This document shows positions 52,665 through 61,351 of a DNA stretch of 64,000 nucleotides, in pieces. The notes below the pieces were generated by a model. The model made no database searches and was not told where the DNA came from. It saw only the letters and a program-made list of their open reading frames with translations. Both the position numbers and the translations under genes were made by a program. Within the stretch, counting starts at the first letter, position 1; every line of letters begins with the position of its first letter. The stretch covers positions 62,001 through 126,000 of the forward strand of contig JAQUAI010000003.1 in assembly GCA_028687335.1 (NCBI GenBank), written 5' to 3'. This DNA comes from Gallionella sp. (GTDB lineage Bacteria > Pseudomonadota > Gammaproteobacteria > Burkholderiales > Gallionellaceae).

Positions 52665-55129
52665 GCCTGTCTCTCTTTCTTGAATAATGTGCGTATGCGC
52701 GCGGCATTGCCGATCACGATAAGCGAACTGATCGGCATACTGATCGCGGCAACCAATGGGTTAACCAGCGCCATCATCGCCAGCGGCACCATGATGGTGT
52801 TATACACGAAAGATAATCCGATATTTTGTTTGATAGTGCGTAATGTCCTGCGCGACAGCAAGGTAGCCAAGCGTACCTTGTCCAACTCGTTGTGCATCAG
52901 CACGATGTCGGCGCTTTCCACCGATACATCGGTACCGGAACCCAAAGCGATCCCCACATCGGCACGAATCAGTGCGGGCGCGTCATTCACGCCATCGCCC
53001 ACCATCGCCACCACGGCTCCGTTTTGCTGTAAGCCTTGCACGACTTTATCTTTGTCCTGCGGCAGCACCTCGGCGATAACTTCCATCCCCCCCAGCTGGC
53101 GCGCAATCGCCTCGGCAACCGGACGGCGATCACCGGAAAGTAAGGTCAAGCGAATGCCCGCCGTACGCAACTCATTCACCAGATGTTGCGCATCGCCACG
53201 CAATTGATCCGACAGGGCGATGATCGCGATATGTCTCCCGTCTTGCGCCATATAAACACAGCTCATCGCCTGCGCTTCCAACTCAAGTGCTTTTGCCTGC
53301 AAGGTCGCATCCAATTCAATACCGCACTGAGCTAGCCAACCTGCGCTGCCGAGCAAAATAATTTTGCCGTCTACGGTCGCGCTTACCCCTAAGCCCGCCG
53401 TTGCATGAAAATCCATCGTCGCAAGCTCGCGGTAAAGCTGCTGCCGCATTTCCGCATAGTCCGTGATAGCCTTTGCCACGCTATGTTCGCTATAGCGTTC
53501 GACAGCCGCAGCACAACGTACCACGCTCAGCTCATCCACTCCGCTTGCGACGTGAAGCCGCGCAACGCTCATCTTGCCTTCGGTTAGTGTGCCGGTTTTG
53601 TCGAAAACAAAATGCGTCACATTGGAAAGGGTTTCCAATACCAAACCATTTTTAACCAATATCCCGTGCTTCGCTCCCAAGCCCGAAGCAACAGCAATCG
53701 ACATCGGTGTTGCCATGCCCAGCGCACAGGGGCAAGTGATGATAAGCACCGAGGTTGCCGCCATCAGTGCAAGCTCAAAGCTGTCGCCGCGCCAGATAAA
53801 GAATGTCAGCGTGGCGCAAATAAGTGTAACCAAAACAAACCAAGGCACGACTCCATCCGCTAGACGCTGAATAGGTGCTTTGGATGACTGCGCCTCCTCG
53901 ACCAAGCGAATGATGCGCGACAGTGTTGTGTCCTGCAAGGCTGTGCGCACCTCAACCAGCAGCGCCCCGCTGGTATTCAGCGTCCCCGCCGAAACGGATG
54001 CGCCCGCCGATTTACTGACCGCCACTGACTCTCCGCTCAGCATGGATTCATCCACTGCACTGTGCCCTTCCAGCACAATGCCGTCTACCGGCACTTTGTA
54101 ACCCGGTTTCACCAATACCTGATCGCCAATTTTCACGCCGCGTATCGGTGTCATCTGCTCCAAGCCATCCTGCATGACGATGGCGACGCGCGGCTGCAAT
54201 TCCATCAAACGCTTGGTCGCAGACACGGCCTGATGCCGGAACATACCTTCCAAATAGCGCCCGACCAGGATGATGAATGTCAGATTGGTGACTGTATCAA
54301 AATACACTTCCCCAACCGCATTCGAGTTGATAGTCACATACAGGGAATACAGGTAGGTAACGCTTAAACCGATGGCGATAGGCAAGTCCATCGTCAAGTG
54401 TCCGGCACGCAAACCACCCAATGCACCGCGATAAAAAGGGTAGCCCGAGTACAGCAAGGTTGGGGTTGCCAATGCTAGACCGACCCAATGGAAGAAACCC
54501 CGAAACTCGTCTTCGTTCGCGCCGCTATACAAGGCAATCGCGATCCACATCATGTTCATCATGGCAAAGCCAGCGAAGAACAAGCGGAACAACATGGCAC
54601 GGTTGGTTTTTTTGATTGCGCCTTCGGCACTTTCGGGATCGTACGGCACGGCTGAATAGCCGATTTTGGCCAACCCGCGTATCAGATCGGACAGTTTACT
54701 TTTACTGTTATCCCAGCGCAGATGCAGGCGTTTGCCAGCTAAATTAACCTCAACCAGACTTACACCAGGCGCGCGCTTTAAGCCGCGCTCAATTAGCCAA
54801 ACACACGCTGCGCAGTGTATGCCCTCAACCAACAGATGAATATCGCGCTGATCGCCAGAGCAGGTGGTGAACTCCTGCTGCACTTCGTCAAAATCGTAGA
54901 TTTCGATATCTTTGGGCGGTTCCGGCGGCGGCCCTAACAGCACGCCTTCCGGTGTGCGTTGATAATACCCCTGCAAGCCCGCTTCAAAGATTGCCTGACA
55001 CACCGAAAAACAACCAAAGCAGCAGAAGTGCCGCTCGGCATTGTCCAAATGTGTGTGGAAATCAATCTCGGGGGGAATCGGCAAGCCGCAGTGAAAACAA
55101 CCCGCCGAATGAACTTCGCCTCCCGCCAT
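52661..55129 (-). CDS. ccoI: Copper-translocating P1B-ATPase for cbb3 assembly (CcoI/FixI)
   Basis: An 822-residue pump that delivers copper for the CcoN binuclear centre. The N-terminal Cys-rich region has FHCGLP and HFCCFGCFSVC, the heavy-metal domain has GIHCAACVW, the membrane motif is TCPCALG, the phosphorylation site is DKTGTLTEG, and the hinge is VGDGVNDAPAL. Length and the Cys-rich lead are typical of CcoI rather than CopA. It follows ccoH by 20 bases. Confidence 0.95.
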   Translation of the reverse strand: MAGGEVHSAGCFHCGLPIPPEIDFHTHLDNAERHFCCFGCFSVCQAIFEAGLQGYYQRTPEGVLLGPPPEPPKDIEIYDFDEVQQEFTTCSGDQRDIHLLVEGIHCAACVWLIERGLKRAPGVSLVEVNLAGKRLHLRWDNSKSKLSDLIRGLAKIGYSAVPYDPESAEGAIKKTNRAMLFRLFFAGFAMMNMMWIAIALYSGANEDEFRGFFHWVGLALATPTLLYSGYPFYRGALGGLRAGHLTMDLPIAIGLSVTYLYSLYVTINSNAVGEVYFDTVTNLTFIILVGRYLEGMFRHQAVSATKRLMELQPRVAIVMQDGLEQMTPIRGVKIGDQVLVKPGYKVPVDGIVLEGHSAVDESMLSGESVAVSKSAGASVSAGTLNTSGALLVEVRTALQDTTLSRIIRLVEEAQSSKAPIQRLADGVVPWFVLVTLICATLTFFIWRGDSFELALMAATSVLIITCPCALGMATPMSIAVASGLGAKHGILVKNGLVLETLSNVTHFVFDKTGTLTEGKMSVARLHVASGVDELSVVRCAAAVERYSEHSVAKAITDYAEMRQQLYRELATMDFHATAGLGVSATVDGKIILLGSAGWLAQCGIELDATLQAKALELEAQAMSCVYMAQDGRHIAIIALSDQLRGDAQHLVNELRTAGIRLTLLSGDRRPVAEAIARQLGGMEVIAEVLPQDKDKVVQGLQQNGAVVAMVGDGVNDAPALIRADVGIALGSGTDVSVESADIVLMHNELDKVRLATLLSRRTLRTIKQNIGLSFVYNTIMVPLAMMALVNPLVAAISMPISSLIVIGNAARIRTLFKKERQA

Positions 55130-55149
55130 TTCGTCTACCTCAAATCCGC

Positions 55150-55662
55150 TCAGAGCGTCTCGGCGACTTTAAAGCGATCTGTATCAACACCAAACTTTTC
55201 TTCGCCCCGAGCCACTCGAACATGTAATTCCCAATAGCCCTTCAGCGGGAAGGTAATGTAGCCCTGATAATTACCTGGCGAAACTTCTTTGAATGCCGTG
55301 GCGAAATCCTTGCTCGCATCAGCCGCGCGGTAAGCCTCCACTTCCAACATTCCGCTCACCGGTTTGCCCGCATTATCGAGCACGCTGATTTCGTAGGCGA
55401 TGGGCGTATTAATTACCAACGCCTTGGGTTTATTCAAAGAGACTTTCCACGCGAGTGCTTGCTGGGCTCTCAGTTCGCTCAGAATTTCATCGTTGGCTTT
55501 GCGATCTTTCGTTTTGTAATCACGCTCAACCAGTGCAGAACGCTGGTCGTTGGCGGAATACCAAATGAACGTGATATTCACCGCCAGCACAATGATAATC
55601 AGTGCCAAGATCGCCAGTGCCCAAGGATTGCGAAAGCCGGTTTTATTATGTTGAGAAATCAT
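55150..55662 (-). CDS. ccoH: cbb3 oxidase maturation protein CcoH (FixH)
   Basis: A 170-residue protein. One N-terminal membrane helix (FRNPWALAILALIIIVLAVNITFIWYSA, about residues 10-37) is followed by a periplasmic FixH domain with RDYKTKDRKANDEILSE and a late GNYQGYITFPLKGYWELHVRV sheet. It supports stable assembly of CcoN and CcoP. It lies between ccoG and ccoI in the standard order. Confidence 0.93.
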   Translation of the reverse strand: MISQHNKTGFRNPWALAILALIIIVLAVNITFIWYSANDQRSALVERDYKTKDRKANDEILSELRAQQALAWKVSLNKPKALVINTPIAYEISVLDNAGKPVSGMLEVEAYRAADASKDFATAFKEVSPGNYQGYITFPLKGYWELHVRVARGEEKFGVDTDRFKVAETL

Positions 55663-55680
55663 ATGTTGGCTCTGTAACGG

Positions 55681-57114
55681 TTAGCGCGGTTTCGGCGCAT
55701 TGAACTTGGTGTTGTACTCGGCAAAGACAGTCGGGTCATCAACGCTCTCTACACGGAACTGCAACGGTGTGATCTCTTTGTTGATATTCGCACCGGGTGC
55801 TTTCACAAAGATCGTGAATGAAGTACCGCGACCATGATGCGTCATCGGCATATTTTCCGCGCCGAGGATAACCATATCTTTGATTCCGCCTTCTGCCGAG
55901 ACTTTGACGCGGAGATCTTTATCGGTTTTGTTGACGATCTTGAACTCGTATTTATTCTGGATCGAGCCGTCGCTCATGCTGACATACAAAGGCTGACGCT
56001 CTGGAATAACTTTCAGTGTCATCGAGCCCAAGTGTGTCAACCCGTAAAGAATGCCGGCCAGTGCAGCCATGATGATGGCGATATACACCAAGGTACGTGG
56101 ATGTTGATACATCTTCTTCGCAGGCTTACCGGATATTTCATCCAGCGACGCATAGCGAATCAGGCCGCGCGGCTTGCCGATTTTGTCCATGATGGAATCG
56201 CACGCATCCAGACATAATCCGCAGGTAATACAACCCAGCTGTTGACCTTGACGAATATCCACTCCGGTCGGGCACACTTGAACACATTGGAAGCAGTCAA
56301 TACAGTCCCCCTGCGGCGCAACCACTTCGCCACCGCGACGCAATTTGCCACGCGGCTCGCCACGAGTGTAGTCGTAGGTGGGCATGATGGTCTGCGCATC
56401 GGTCATCACCCCTTGGATACGGGCGTAAGGACAGAGCCAGAAACAGGTTTGCTCGCGCAGCAATCCGGCAAGGATATAAGTGCCCACGAAAAACATGACC
56501 AACACAATCCAGCTAATCACTCCGAGCTGTAGGTGCAACAACTTATCCCAATAAACGAAGGCATCCACAAACCAGATCGTGAAACTTATGCCGGTCAACA
56601 GAGCGATCAGCATCCAGCTCAGATGCTTGATGGTTTTCTTTTTAAGCTTGTCAAAATCCCAAGGTGCCTGATCCAACTTACGGCGCGCAGTCGGATTACC
56701 CTCGATTTTGTCTTCAATCCAGGTAAACCAATCAGTCCACGCTGTTTGAAAACAGAAGTAACCGCACCACACGCGCGAGGCTACCGAAGTCACCGCAAAT
56801 AGTGTCATTGCGGCAACTAGCAACACCAGCGAAAGCATCCAAATGTCTTGCGGCAATACAGTCAGACTAAAAAAGTGGAATTGACGGTGTTCGATGTCAA
56901 ACAAGATAGCTTGACCACCATTCCAACGCACATACGGAAACAAGAAAAAGGGCAACCACATTGCCAGCTGCGCACGATCTTTGATCGTTCTGAAAAAACC
57001 TGGCATACGCTTGGCATGAATAGTCTGCCCCCCCGTATTGACCGACCAAGTTTCAAACTCCTGATAGATACTGGTGACCGCACCAACTTCTTTCTTTTCG
57101 GTTTCTTGGTTCAC
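55681..57114 (-). CDS. ccoG: cbb3 maturation ferredoxin-like protein CcoG (RdxA/FixG)
   Basis: A 477-residue membrane protein with about five transmembrane helices and two [4Fe-4S] clusters: CIDCFQCVQVCPTG and CGLCLDACDSIM. The C-terminal domain is an Ig-like periplasmic part. It reduces copper for oxidase assembly. The start is a GTG at 57114 behind GAGGGGAATTAAC. The gap to the 42-residue gene upstream contains a terminator, so ccoGHIS probably has its own promoter at about 57120-57220. Confidence 0.94.
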   Translation of the reverse strand: MNQETEKKEVGAVTSIYQEFETWSVNTGGQTIHAKRMPGFFRTIKDRAQLAMWLPFFLFPYVRWNGGQAILFDIEHRQFHFFSLTVLPQDIWMLSLVLLVAAMTLFAVTSVASRVWCGYFCFQTAWTDWFTWIEDKIEGNPTARRKLDQAPWDFDKLKKKTIKHLSWMLIALLTGISFTIWFVDAFVYWDKLLHLQLGVISWIVLVMFFVGTYILAGLLREQTCFWLCPYARIQGVMTDAQTIMPTYDYTRGEPRGKLRRGGEVVAPQGDCIDCFQCVQVCPTGVDIRQGQQLGCITCGLCLDACDSIMDKIGKPRGLIRYASLDEISGKPAKKMYQHPRTLVYIAIIMAALAGILYGLTHLGSMTLKVIPERQPLYVSMSDGSIQNKYEFKIVNKTDKDLRVKVSAEGGIKDMVILGAENMPMTHHGRGTSFTIFVKAPGANINKEITPLQFRVESVDDPTVFAEYNTKFNAPKPR

Positions 57115-57226
57115 GTTAATTCCCCTCGTTTTTAATTGATTTTACCCTGCTAGACTAGGCCACAAAACAACACTGGAGCGATTCTACGGTTTAAGAAAAA
57201 CCACTTCAGTGACATTTTGCACATAA

Positions 57227-57258
57227 TGAAAAAAGGAGGAGAGCGAACTCTCCTCCTT
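57227..57258 (-). terminator. Terminator after the ccoNOQP-small gene unit
   Basis: On the lower strand an 11-bp stem, AAGGAGGAGAG-TTCG-CTCTCCTCCTT, with a stable UUCG loop is followed by TTTTC. It starts 18 bases after the 42-residue gene and should end the structural oxidase transcript before ccoG. Confidence 0.9.
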
Positions 57259-57276
57259 CTCAGATAATGCAACTAC

Positions 57277-57405
57277 TTATTGCTTTTCTTTCGCATCAGC
57301 AGCCTTGATCGCATTGGTATATGCCTTATAGAACAGCCATACCGGAACAATGATGGAGCCTGCCAGCGAAATAATCACACCCCAGAAAACCATATCCTGA
57401 TTCAT
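57277..57405 (-). CDS. 42-residue single-helix membrane protein of the cco operon
   Basis: Too short for usual calling, but convincing: an ideal AAGGAGG seven bases before the ATG and 43 codons ending before the operon terminator. The protein has MNQDMVFWGVIISLAGSIIV, an N-out hydrophobic helix (residues 6-26), and a Lys-rich tail ending ADAKEKQ. It is not CcoQ, which is present separately at 58409. It may be an additional small subunit or assembly factor, like CcoM in Pseudomonas, but no sequence identity to that protein is claimed. Confidence 0.85.
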   Translation of the reverse strand: MNQDMVFWGVIISLAGSIIVPVWLFYKAYTNAIKAADAKEKQ

Positions 57406-57464
57406 ATCACATCCTCCTTATGATTGATCTGTGCGGAACTGCTTCCGCACAGAATGACACAGCA

Positions 57465-58412
57465 TTACTGGGCAGCTGCCGGAGCAGATGCAGCTTCAAC
57501 AGCGGAAGCGGCATCAACAGCAGGTGCTGCTTCTACTGCAACCGGAGCATCAGCTTGACCGCCGCCAAACTTGTACACATACACAGCCAGCTTCTTGATT
57601 TCAGCATCAGACAACTTAGCGCCTTGGAACGCTGGCATCACTGCCACGCGTGTTTCAGGTGTCCCGGCATTCACACCGTGCTTGATGGTGTACTTGATAC
57701 CTTCAACCGAACTATCAAAGCGCCACACACTGTCAGTCAAATTAGCCGAGCCCATTGCTTGCATACCCTTACCATCTTCACCATGACATGCAGTACAGCC
57801 TTTTTCTGCAAACAACGGAGTTGAAGTTGGCTGGCCTTTGGAAACCGCATCAGCCAAAGTATCAATTTCAGCATCAGACAACATATCCTTGTGCGCCATC
57901 ATCATGCCTTGGCGACCACCAGTGATAGTGGTGTGGATATCGTCAATCTTACCGCCATACAACCAGTCATCATCGTTCAGGATCGGTGCGAACAAACCTT
58001 GTTTGTCATGGGTACCGATACCGTTTTGACCGTGACAAGCAGCACAGTTATCACCGAACAACACTTTACCGGAACGGGTAACGTACTCGGTCAATTCGCC
58101 ATCTGCCAAAATCGCAGCCGGAGTCATGTCCTTGAGCTTAGCCTCATACTTGCCACGCACCTCATCGACCACACCCTTGTCAGCCTCCATCTCGGAAATG
58201 GCCGACCAGCCACCGATTCCTTTAGTAAAGAATCCTCCATTAGAAATCGGGAAGGCAGGGTAGTACACCCAGTACACTACACACCAGATCGCGCTGGCTG
58301 TCAGACCCAACATCCACCATTTTGGCGGCTGGTTGGTAAAGTCACCCAGATCATCATCCCAGACGTGACCGGTTGTCGGCACGCCACCCACATCGTGTTT
58401 TTCACTCATCAT
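57465..58412 (-). CDS. ccoP: cbb3 oxidase subunit III, dihaem cytochrome c (CcoP)
   Basis: A 315-residue protein. One or two N-terminal helices (WWMLGLTASAIWCVVYWVYYP) are followed by two cytochrome c domains with CAACHG (about residue 128) and CTACHG (about 208). The C-terminal 30 residues are an Ala/Pro/Val low-complexity tail. It passes electrons from soluble cytochromes to CcoO. Its start overlaps the ccoQ stop by four bases. Confidence 0.95.
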   Translation of the reverse strand: MMSEKHDVGGVPTTGHVWDDDLGDFTNQPPKWWMLGLTASAIWCVVYWVYYPAFPISNGGFFTKGIGGWSAISEMEADKGVVDEVRGKYEAKLKDMTPAAILADGELTEYVTRSGKVLFGDNCAACHGQNGIGTHDKQGLFAPILNDDDWLYGGKIDDIHTTITGGRQGMMMAHKDMLSDAEIDTLADAVSKGQPTSTPLFAEKGCTACHGEDGKGMQAMGSANLTDSVWRFDSSVEGIKYTIKHGVNAGTPETRVAVMPAFQGAKLSDAEIKKLAVYVYKFGGGQADAPVAVEAAPAVDAASAVEAASAPAAAQ

Positions 58413-58615
58413 TTTTCTCCCAATTTGATAGGGTCTTCGTCGTCCAGAGCCATGCTGCTCTGGGCTTCGAATCTGTCTTTATTTGCCGGACGGAACACCA
58501 TGAAATAGACCGCCACCATGCCAATCGCCGAAACCAGGGCAAAGAACACCCCCAGCCAATCATGCGTGGTCATCGCCTGCACATCCATCCCAAGGTATCC
58601 CAACAGCTTAGTCAC
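58409..58615 (-). CDS. ccoQ: cbb3 oxidase small subunit CcoQ
   Basis: A 68-residue protein with a single helix, WLGVFFALVSAIGMVAVYFMVFRPA, followed by NKDRFEAQSSMALDDED. This is the CcoQ pattern (helix, FRP-x-x-K, acidic tail). It starts at a GTG overlapping the ccoO stop by eight bases. CcoQ protects and stabilises the core complex. Confidence 0.88.
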   Translation of the reverse strand: MTKLLGYLGMDVQAMTTHDWLGVFFALVSAIGMVAVYFMVFRPANKDRFEAQSSMALDDEDPIKLGEK

Positions 58616-59405
58616 GGTAGTTCACGCCTTCTTCGAACTTAACGTGATTACCCATGCTTTGCAGGTAAGCGATCAGCGCATCCAGATCGGTCTTGCCTTC
58701 AAGCTGCGCAGCTGCCCCAGCGATAACCTCATCTGTGTAGATGGTCTTCGGTACTGGGTTAAACGGCATGATGGTCATCACTTCCATGGTCTTAACTGTT
58801 TCCGCCACATTGACTGGCTTGCTTTCCAGCCAGAAGTAGTTAGGCATAACAGACTCAGGCACCACTTCGCGTGGGTATTTCAGGTGACGGCGATGCCATT
58901 CATCCGAATACTTACCAGCCAAACGAGCCAAGTCAGGACCTGTACGCTTGGAACCCCACTGATAAGTGTGGTCGTACATGGACTCTTCAGCGATAGAGTA
59001 GTGACCATAACGATCTTTCTCATCACGGAACGGACGGATCATCTGCGAGTGACAGAGGAAGCAACCTTCGCGGATATAAACGTTACGGCCAGCAAGCTCA
59101 AGCGGCTTGTAAGGACGCACGCCATCGCCTGGCTGCCAGTCATCCAGCGTTTTATGCTCAGAGGTTGTTGGGTTCCAGATGATTTTATCCATCGGGATCA
59201 CATTACCCTGAGTATCTTTATGCTGGGTGTTGTTACAAGTGGGATCGTTCTGACACATCGCCGTGTTAGGCAGATAGAACAGAGGGATGATTTCCACGAT
59301 ACCGCCAATCGCAACAGCGATCGCGGTCATAACAAACATCAGGAGCGTATTGCGTTCGATCTTGTCCTGAAATTTTGTCGAATAGATTTTGTCGTGATCA
59401 GACAT
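58608..59405 (-). CDS. ccoO: cbb3 oxidase subunit II, monohaem cytochrome c (CcoO)
   Basis: A 265-residue protein with an N-terminal anchor helix (LLMFVMTAIAVAIGGIVEIIPLFYL) and a haem motif CFLCHSQM (about residue 114) in the usual GRxVYIREGCFLCHSQMIRPF context. It transfers electrons from CcoP to CcoN. A loop of about 40 residues with two extra Cys (MCQNDPTCNN) follows the helix. It lies 11 bases after ccoN. Confidence 0.96.
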   Translation of the reverse strand: MSDHDKIYSTKFQDKIERNTLLMFVMTAIAVAIGGIVEIIPLFYLPNTAMCQNDPTCNNTQHKDTQGNVIPMDKIIWNPTTSEHKTLDDWQPGDGVRPYKPLELAGRNVYIREGCFLCHSQMIRPFRDEKDRYGHYSIAEESMYDHTYQWGSKRTGPDLARLAGKYSDEWHRRHLKYPREVVPESVMPNYFWLESKPVNVAETVKTMEVMTIMPFNPVPKTIYTDEVIAGAAAQLEGKTDLDALIAYLQSMGNHVKFEEGVNYRD

Positions 59406-59415
59406 GTTTCACTCC

Positions 59416-60849
59416 TTATGCATTGGCCGGAACGGCGTTCGTACCGCGCAGAGCGCTAGCTTGACGAACGGTCATCACGATATTGAACAAAGCAATCCAA
59501 GCACCCAAGTTGAAAATCGCGCCGCCGATTGCACGCATCGCGTAGTACGGATGCATAGCGGAAACAGATTCAACGAAAGTGTAGGTCAATGTGCCGTATT
59601 CGTCATAGTCGCGCCACATCAGGCCCTGCATAATGCCGGAGACCCACATCGCCACGACATACACAACGGTACCGATTGTTGCCAACCAGAAGTGCACGTT
59701 TACCAAGCTCTCGGAGTACATACGCTCAACGCCCCACAGTTTCTTGATCATGTGGTACATCGCACCGTAAGCAACCATTGCCATCCAACCCAAAGCTCCG
59801 GAGTGAACGTGACCAACCGTCCAGTCAGTGTAGTGAGACAAGGCATTCACAGTCTTGATGGACATCACCGGACCTTCGAAGGTAGACATCGCGTAGAACG
59901 CCAAGGAAACCACCAAGAAACGCAGGATGTAATCAGTACGCAGCTTGTCCCATGCACCGGACAAAGTCATCATACCGTTCATCGCACCACCCCAAGAAGG
60001 GATGATCATCGCCAAAGAAACCGCAGCACCCAAGGAACCAGTCCAGTCAGGCAATGCAGTGTATTGCAGATGGTGAGCACCCAACCAAACATAGCCGAAG
60101 CTCAATGCCCAGAAGTGCAACACAGACAGACGATAAGAGAACACAGGACGACCTGCTTGCTTAGGCACGAAGTAGTACATGATGCCCAAGAAACCGCCAG
60201 TCAGATAGAAACCCACCGCATTGTGACCCCACCACCATTGAATCATAGCGTCTTGTACGCCAGAGTAGATGGAGAACGAGTTGGTCAGACTGACAGGAAT
60301 CGCCAAGCTATTCACAACGTGCAGGTAAGTGATCATCACGATCATACCCATGGTGAACCAGTTGGACACATAGATGTGCGATGTCTTGCGAATCGCCACA
60401 GTCATAATGTGATTCAAACCAAAAGACAACCAAACGACCGCAATCGCGATGTCAATCGGCCATTCCAGTTCGGCGTATTCCTTACCGGAAGTCATACCCA
60501 ATGGCAAAGTCACCACTGCGGAAACGATGATCAGATTCCAACCCCAAAAGGTGAACCATGCCATCTTGTTGCTCCACAGCTTGGTGCCTCCAGTACGCTG
60601 CGCCATGTAGAAACCAGTCGCCATCAGCACACAACCGCCGAATGCGAAGATCACTGCATTGGTATGCAACGGACGCAAGCGACCGAATGTGATGTATTCA
60701 AGATCAAAGTTTAAAAACGGCCAAGCCAATTCGGATGCCACATACACACCGATTAGCGTACCTACCACTGCATAAATGGCAGCGGCGATGGTGAACCATC
60801 GCACAACTTCCATGTCGTACTTTACTGGTGTCGCTTGAGTTGCTTCCAC
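59416..60849 (-). CDS. ccoN: cbb3 oxidase subunit I (CcoN)
   Basis: A 477-residue haem-copper oxidase core with 12 membrane helices. The low-spin haem His lies in [16 protein letters not shown], the Cu-B site in [24 protein letters not shown] (first His) and the double His [11 protein letters not shown], and the high-spin haem in [12 protein letters not shown]. It reduces oxygen to water with high affinity and pumps protons. The start is a GTG behind GGAGGAG. The operon promoter is probably under FNR control from the box at 61078. Confidence 0.97.
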   Translation of the reverse strand: MEATQATPVKYDMEVVRWFTIAAAIYAVVGTLIGVYVASELAWPFLNFDLEYITFGRLRPLHTNAVIFAFGGCVLMATGFYMAQRTGGTKLWSNKMAWFTFWGWNLIIVSAVVTLPLGMTSGKEYAELEWPIDIAIAVVWLSFGLNHIMTVAIRKTSHIYVSNWFTMGMIVMITYLHVVNSLAIPVSLTNSFSIYSGVQDAMIQWWWGHNAVGFYLTGGFLGIMYYFVPKQAGRPVFSYRLSVLHFWALSFGYVWLGAHHLQYTALPDWTGSLGAAVSLAMIIPSWGGAMNGMMTLSGAWDKLRTDYILRFLVVSLAFYAMSTFEGPVMSIKTVNALSHYTDWTVGHVHSGALGWMAMVAYGAMYHMIKKLWGVERMYSESLVNVHFWLATIGTVVYVVAMWVSGIMQGLMWRDYDEYGTLTYTFVESVSAMHPYYAMRAIGGAIFNLGAWIALFNIVMTVRQASALRGTNAVPANA

Positions 60850-61077
60850 AGTAGTCTCCTCCCAAGAGCCAAGTTAAAAACAATGCACTACCCTTCCACA
60901 ACCGTTGAAGGGTAATACACCTCTGCATTACAGCTATATAAAGCTGCGGCATAATGTCACAGGCACCCCCCTCGCGTAAAGCACAAACACACTATTGAAA
61001 CGTGCATTCCCGATACTCACACTAAGGATTGATTCCTGATCCGACGCGAGATTCTATGCTCCCCCGCCTAATGTCAT

Positions 61078-61091
61078 TTGACCTAAATCAA
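61078..61091 (-). promoter_or_regulatory. FNR box of the ccoN promoter
   Basis: TTGACCTAAATCAA is one base from the FNR consensus TTGAT-N4-ATCAA. On the lower strand a TAGAAT -10-like hexamer lies at 61051-61056; a start near 61044 places the box centre close to -41, the class II activator position. About 195 bp of leader then precede ccoN. The box overlaps the stop codon of the GIY-YIG gene. Nothing else was seen in 60850-61077. Confidence 0.82.
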
Positions 61092-61351
61092 ATTCCTCTT
61101 TGACTTTCCCATGCGGCAATCAGATTAAGCTTAGCTTGCCGACTCAACGCTTTGATCTGCAACTCACGCTTCAGCGCGACTGATCGACTTTCACACTCTT
61201 CCGTGTAAACCAAGATGACCGGCAACCTGACCCGCGTATATTTCGCCGCTTTGCCTGCATTGTGAGTTTGCACTCGCTTATCAAGATCATTCGTCATGCC
61301 GCAATAGAGTGTGCCGTCGGCGCAACGCAGCAAATAACAAAACCAGATCAC
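61088..61351 (-). CDS. GIY-YIG nuclease-family protein (UPF0213-like)
   Basis: An 87-residue, compact family member of normal length: CYLLRCADGTLYCGMTNDLDKRVQTHNAG carries the core (YLL and YCG in place of GIY and YIG, Arg and His conserved), and ALKRELQIKALSRQAKLNLI the Glu helix. It is possibly a DNA repair nuclease, with the role not shown. It overlaps the lnt stop by four bases. It differs in tail from the copy at 39628, which is extended by repeat sequence. Confidence 0.88.
   Translation of the reverse strand: MIWFCYLLRCADGTLYCGMTNDLDKRVQTHNAGKAAKYTRVRLPVILVYTEECESRSVALKRELQIKALSRQAKLNLIAAWESQRGI

Noticed and set aside
59404-60714. 436-codon open frame antisense to ccoN
   Set aside because: Composition is His/Thr/Gln-rich with no motif, and it mirrors a highly conserved gene whose codon bias leaves the opposite strand open.
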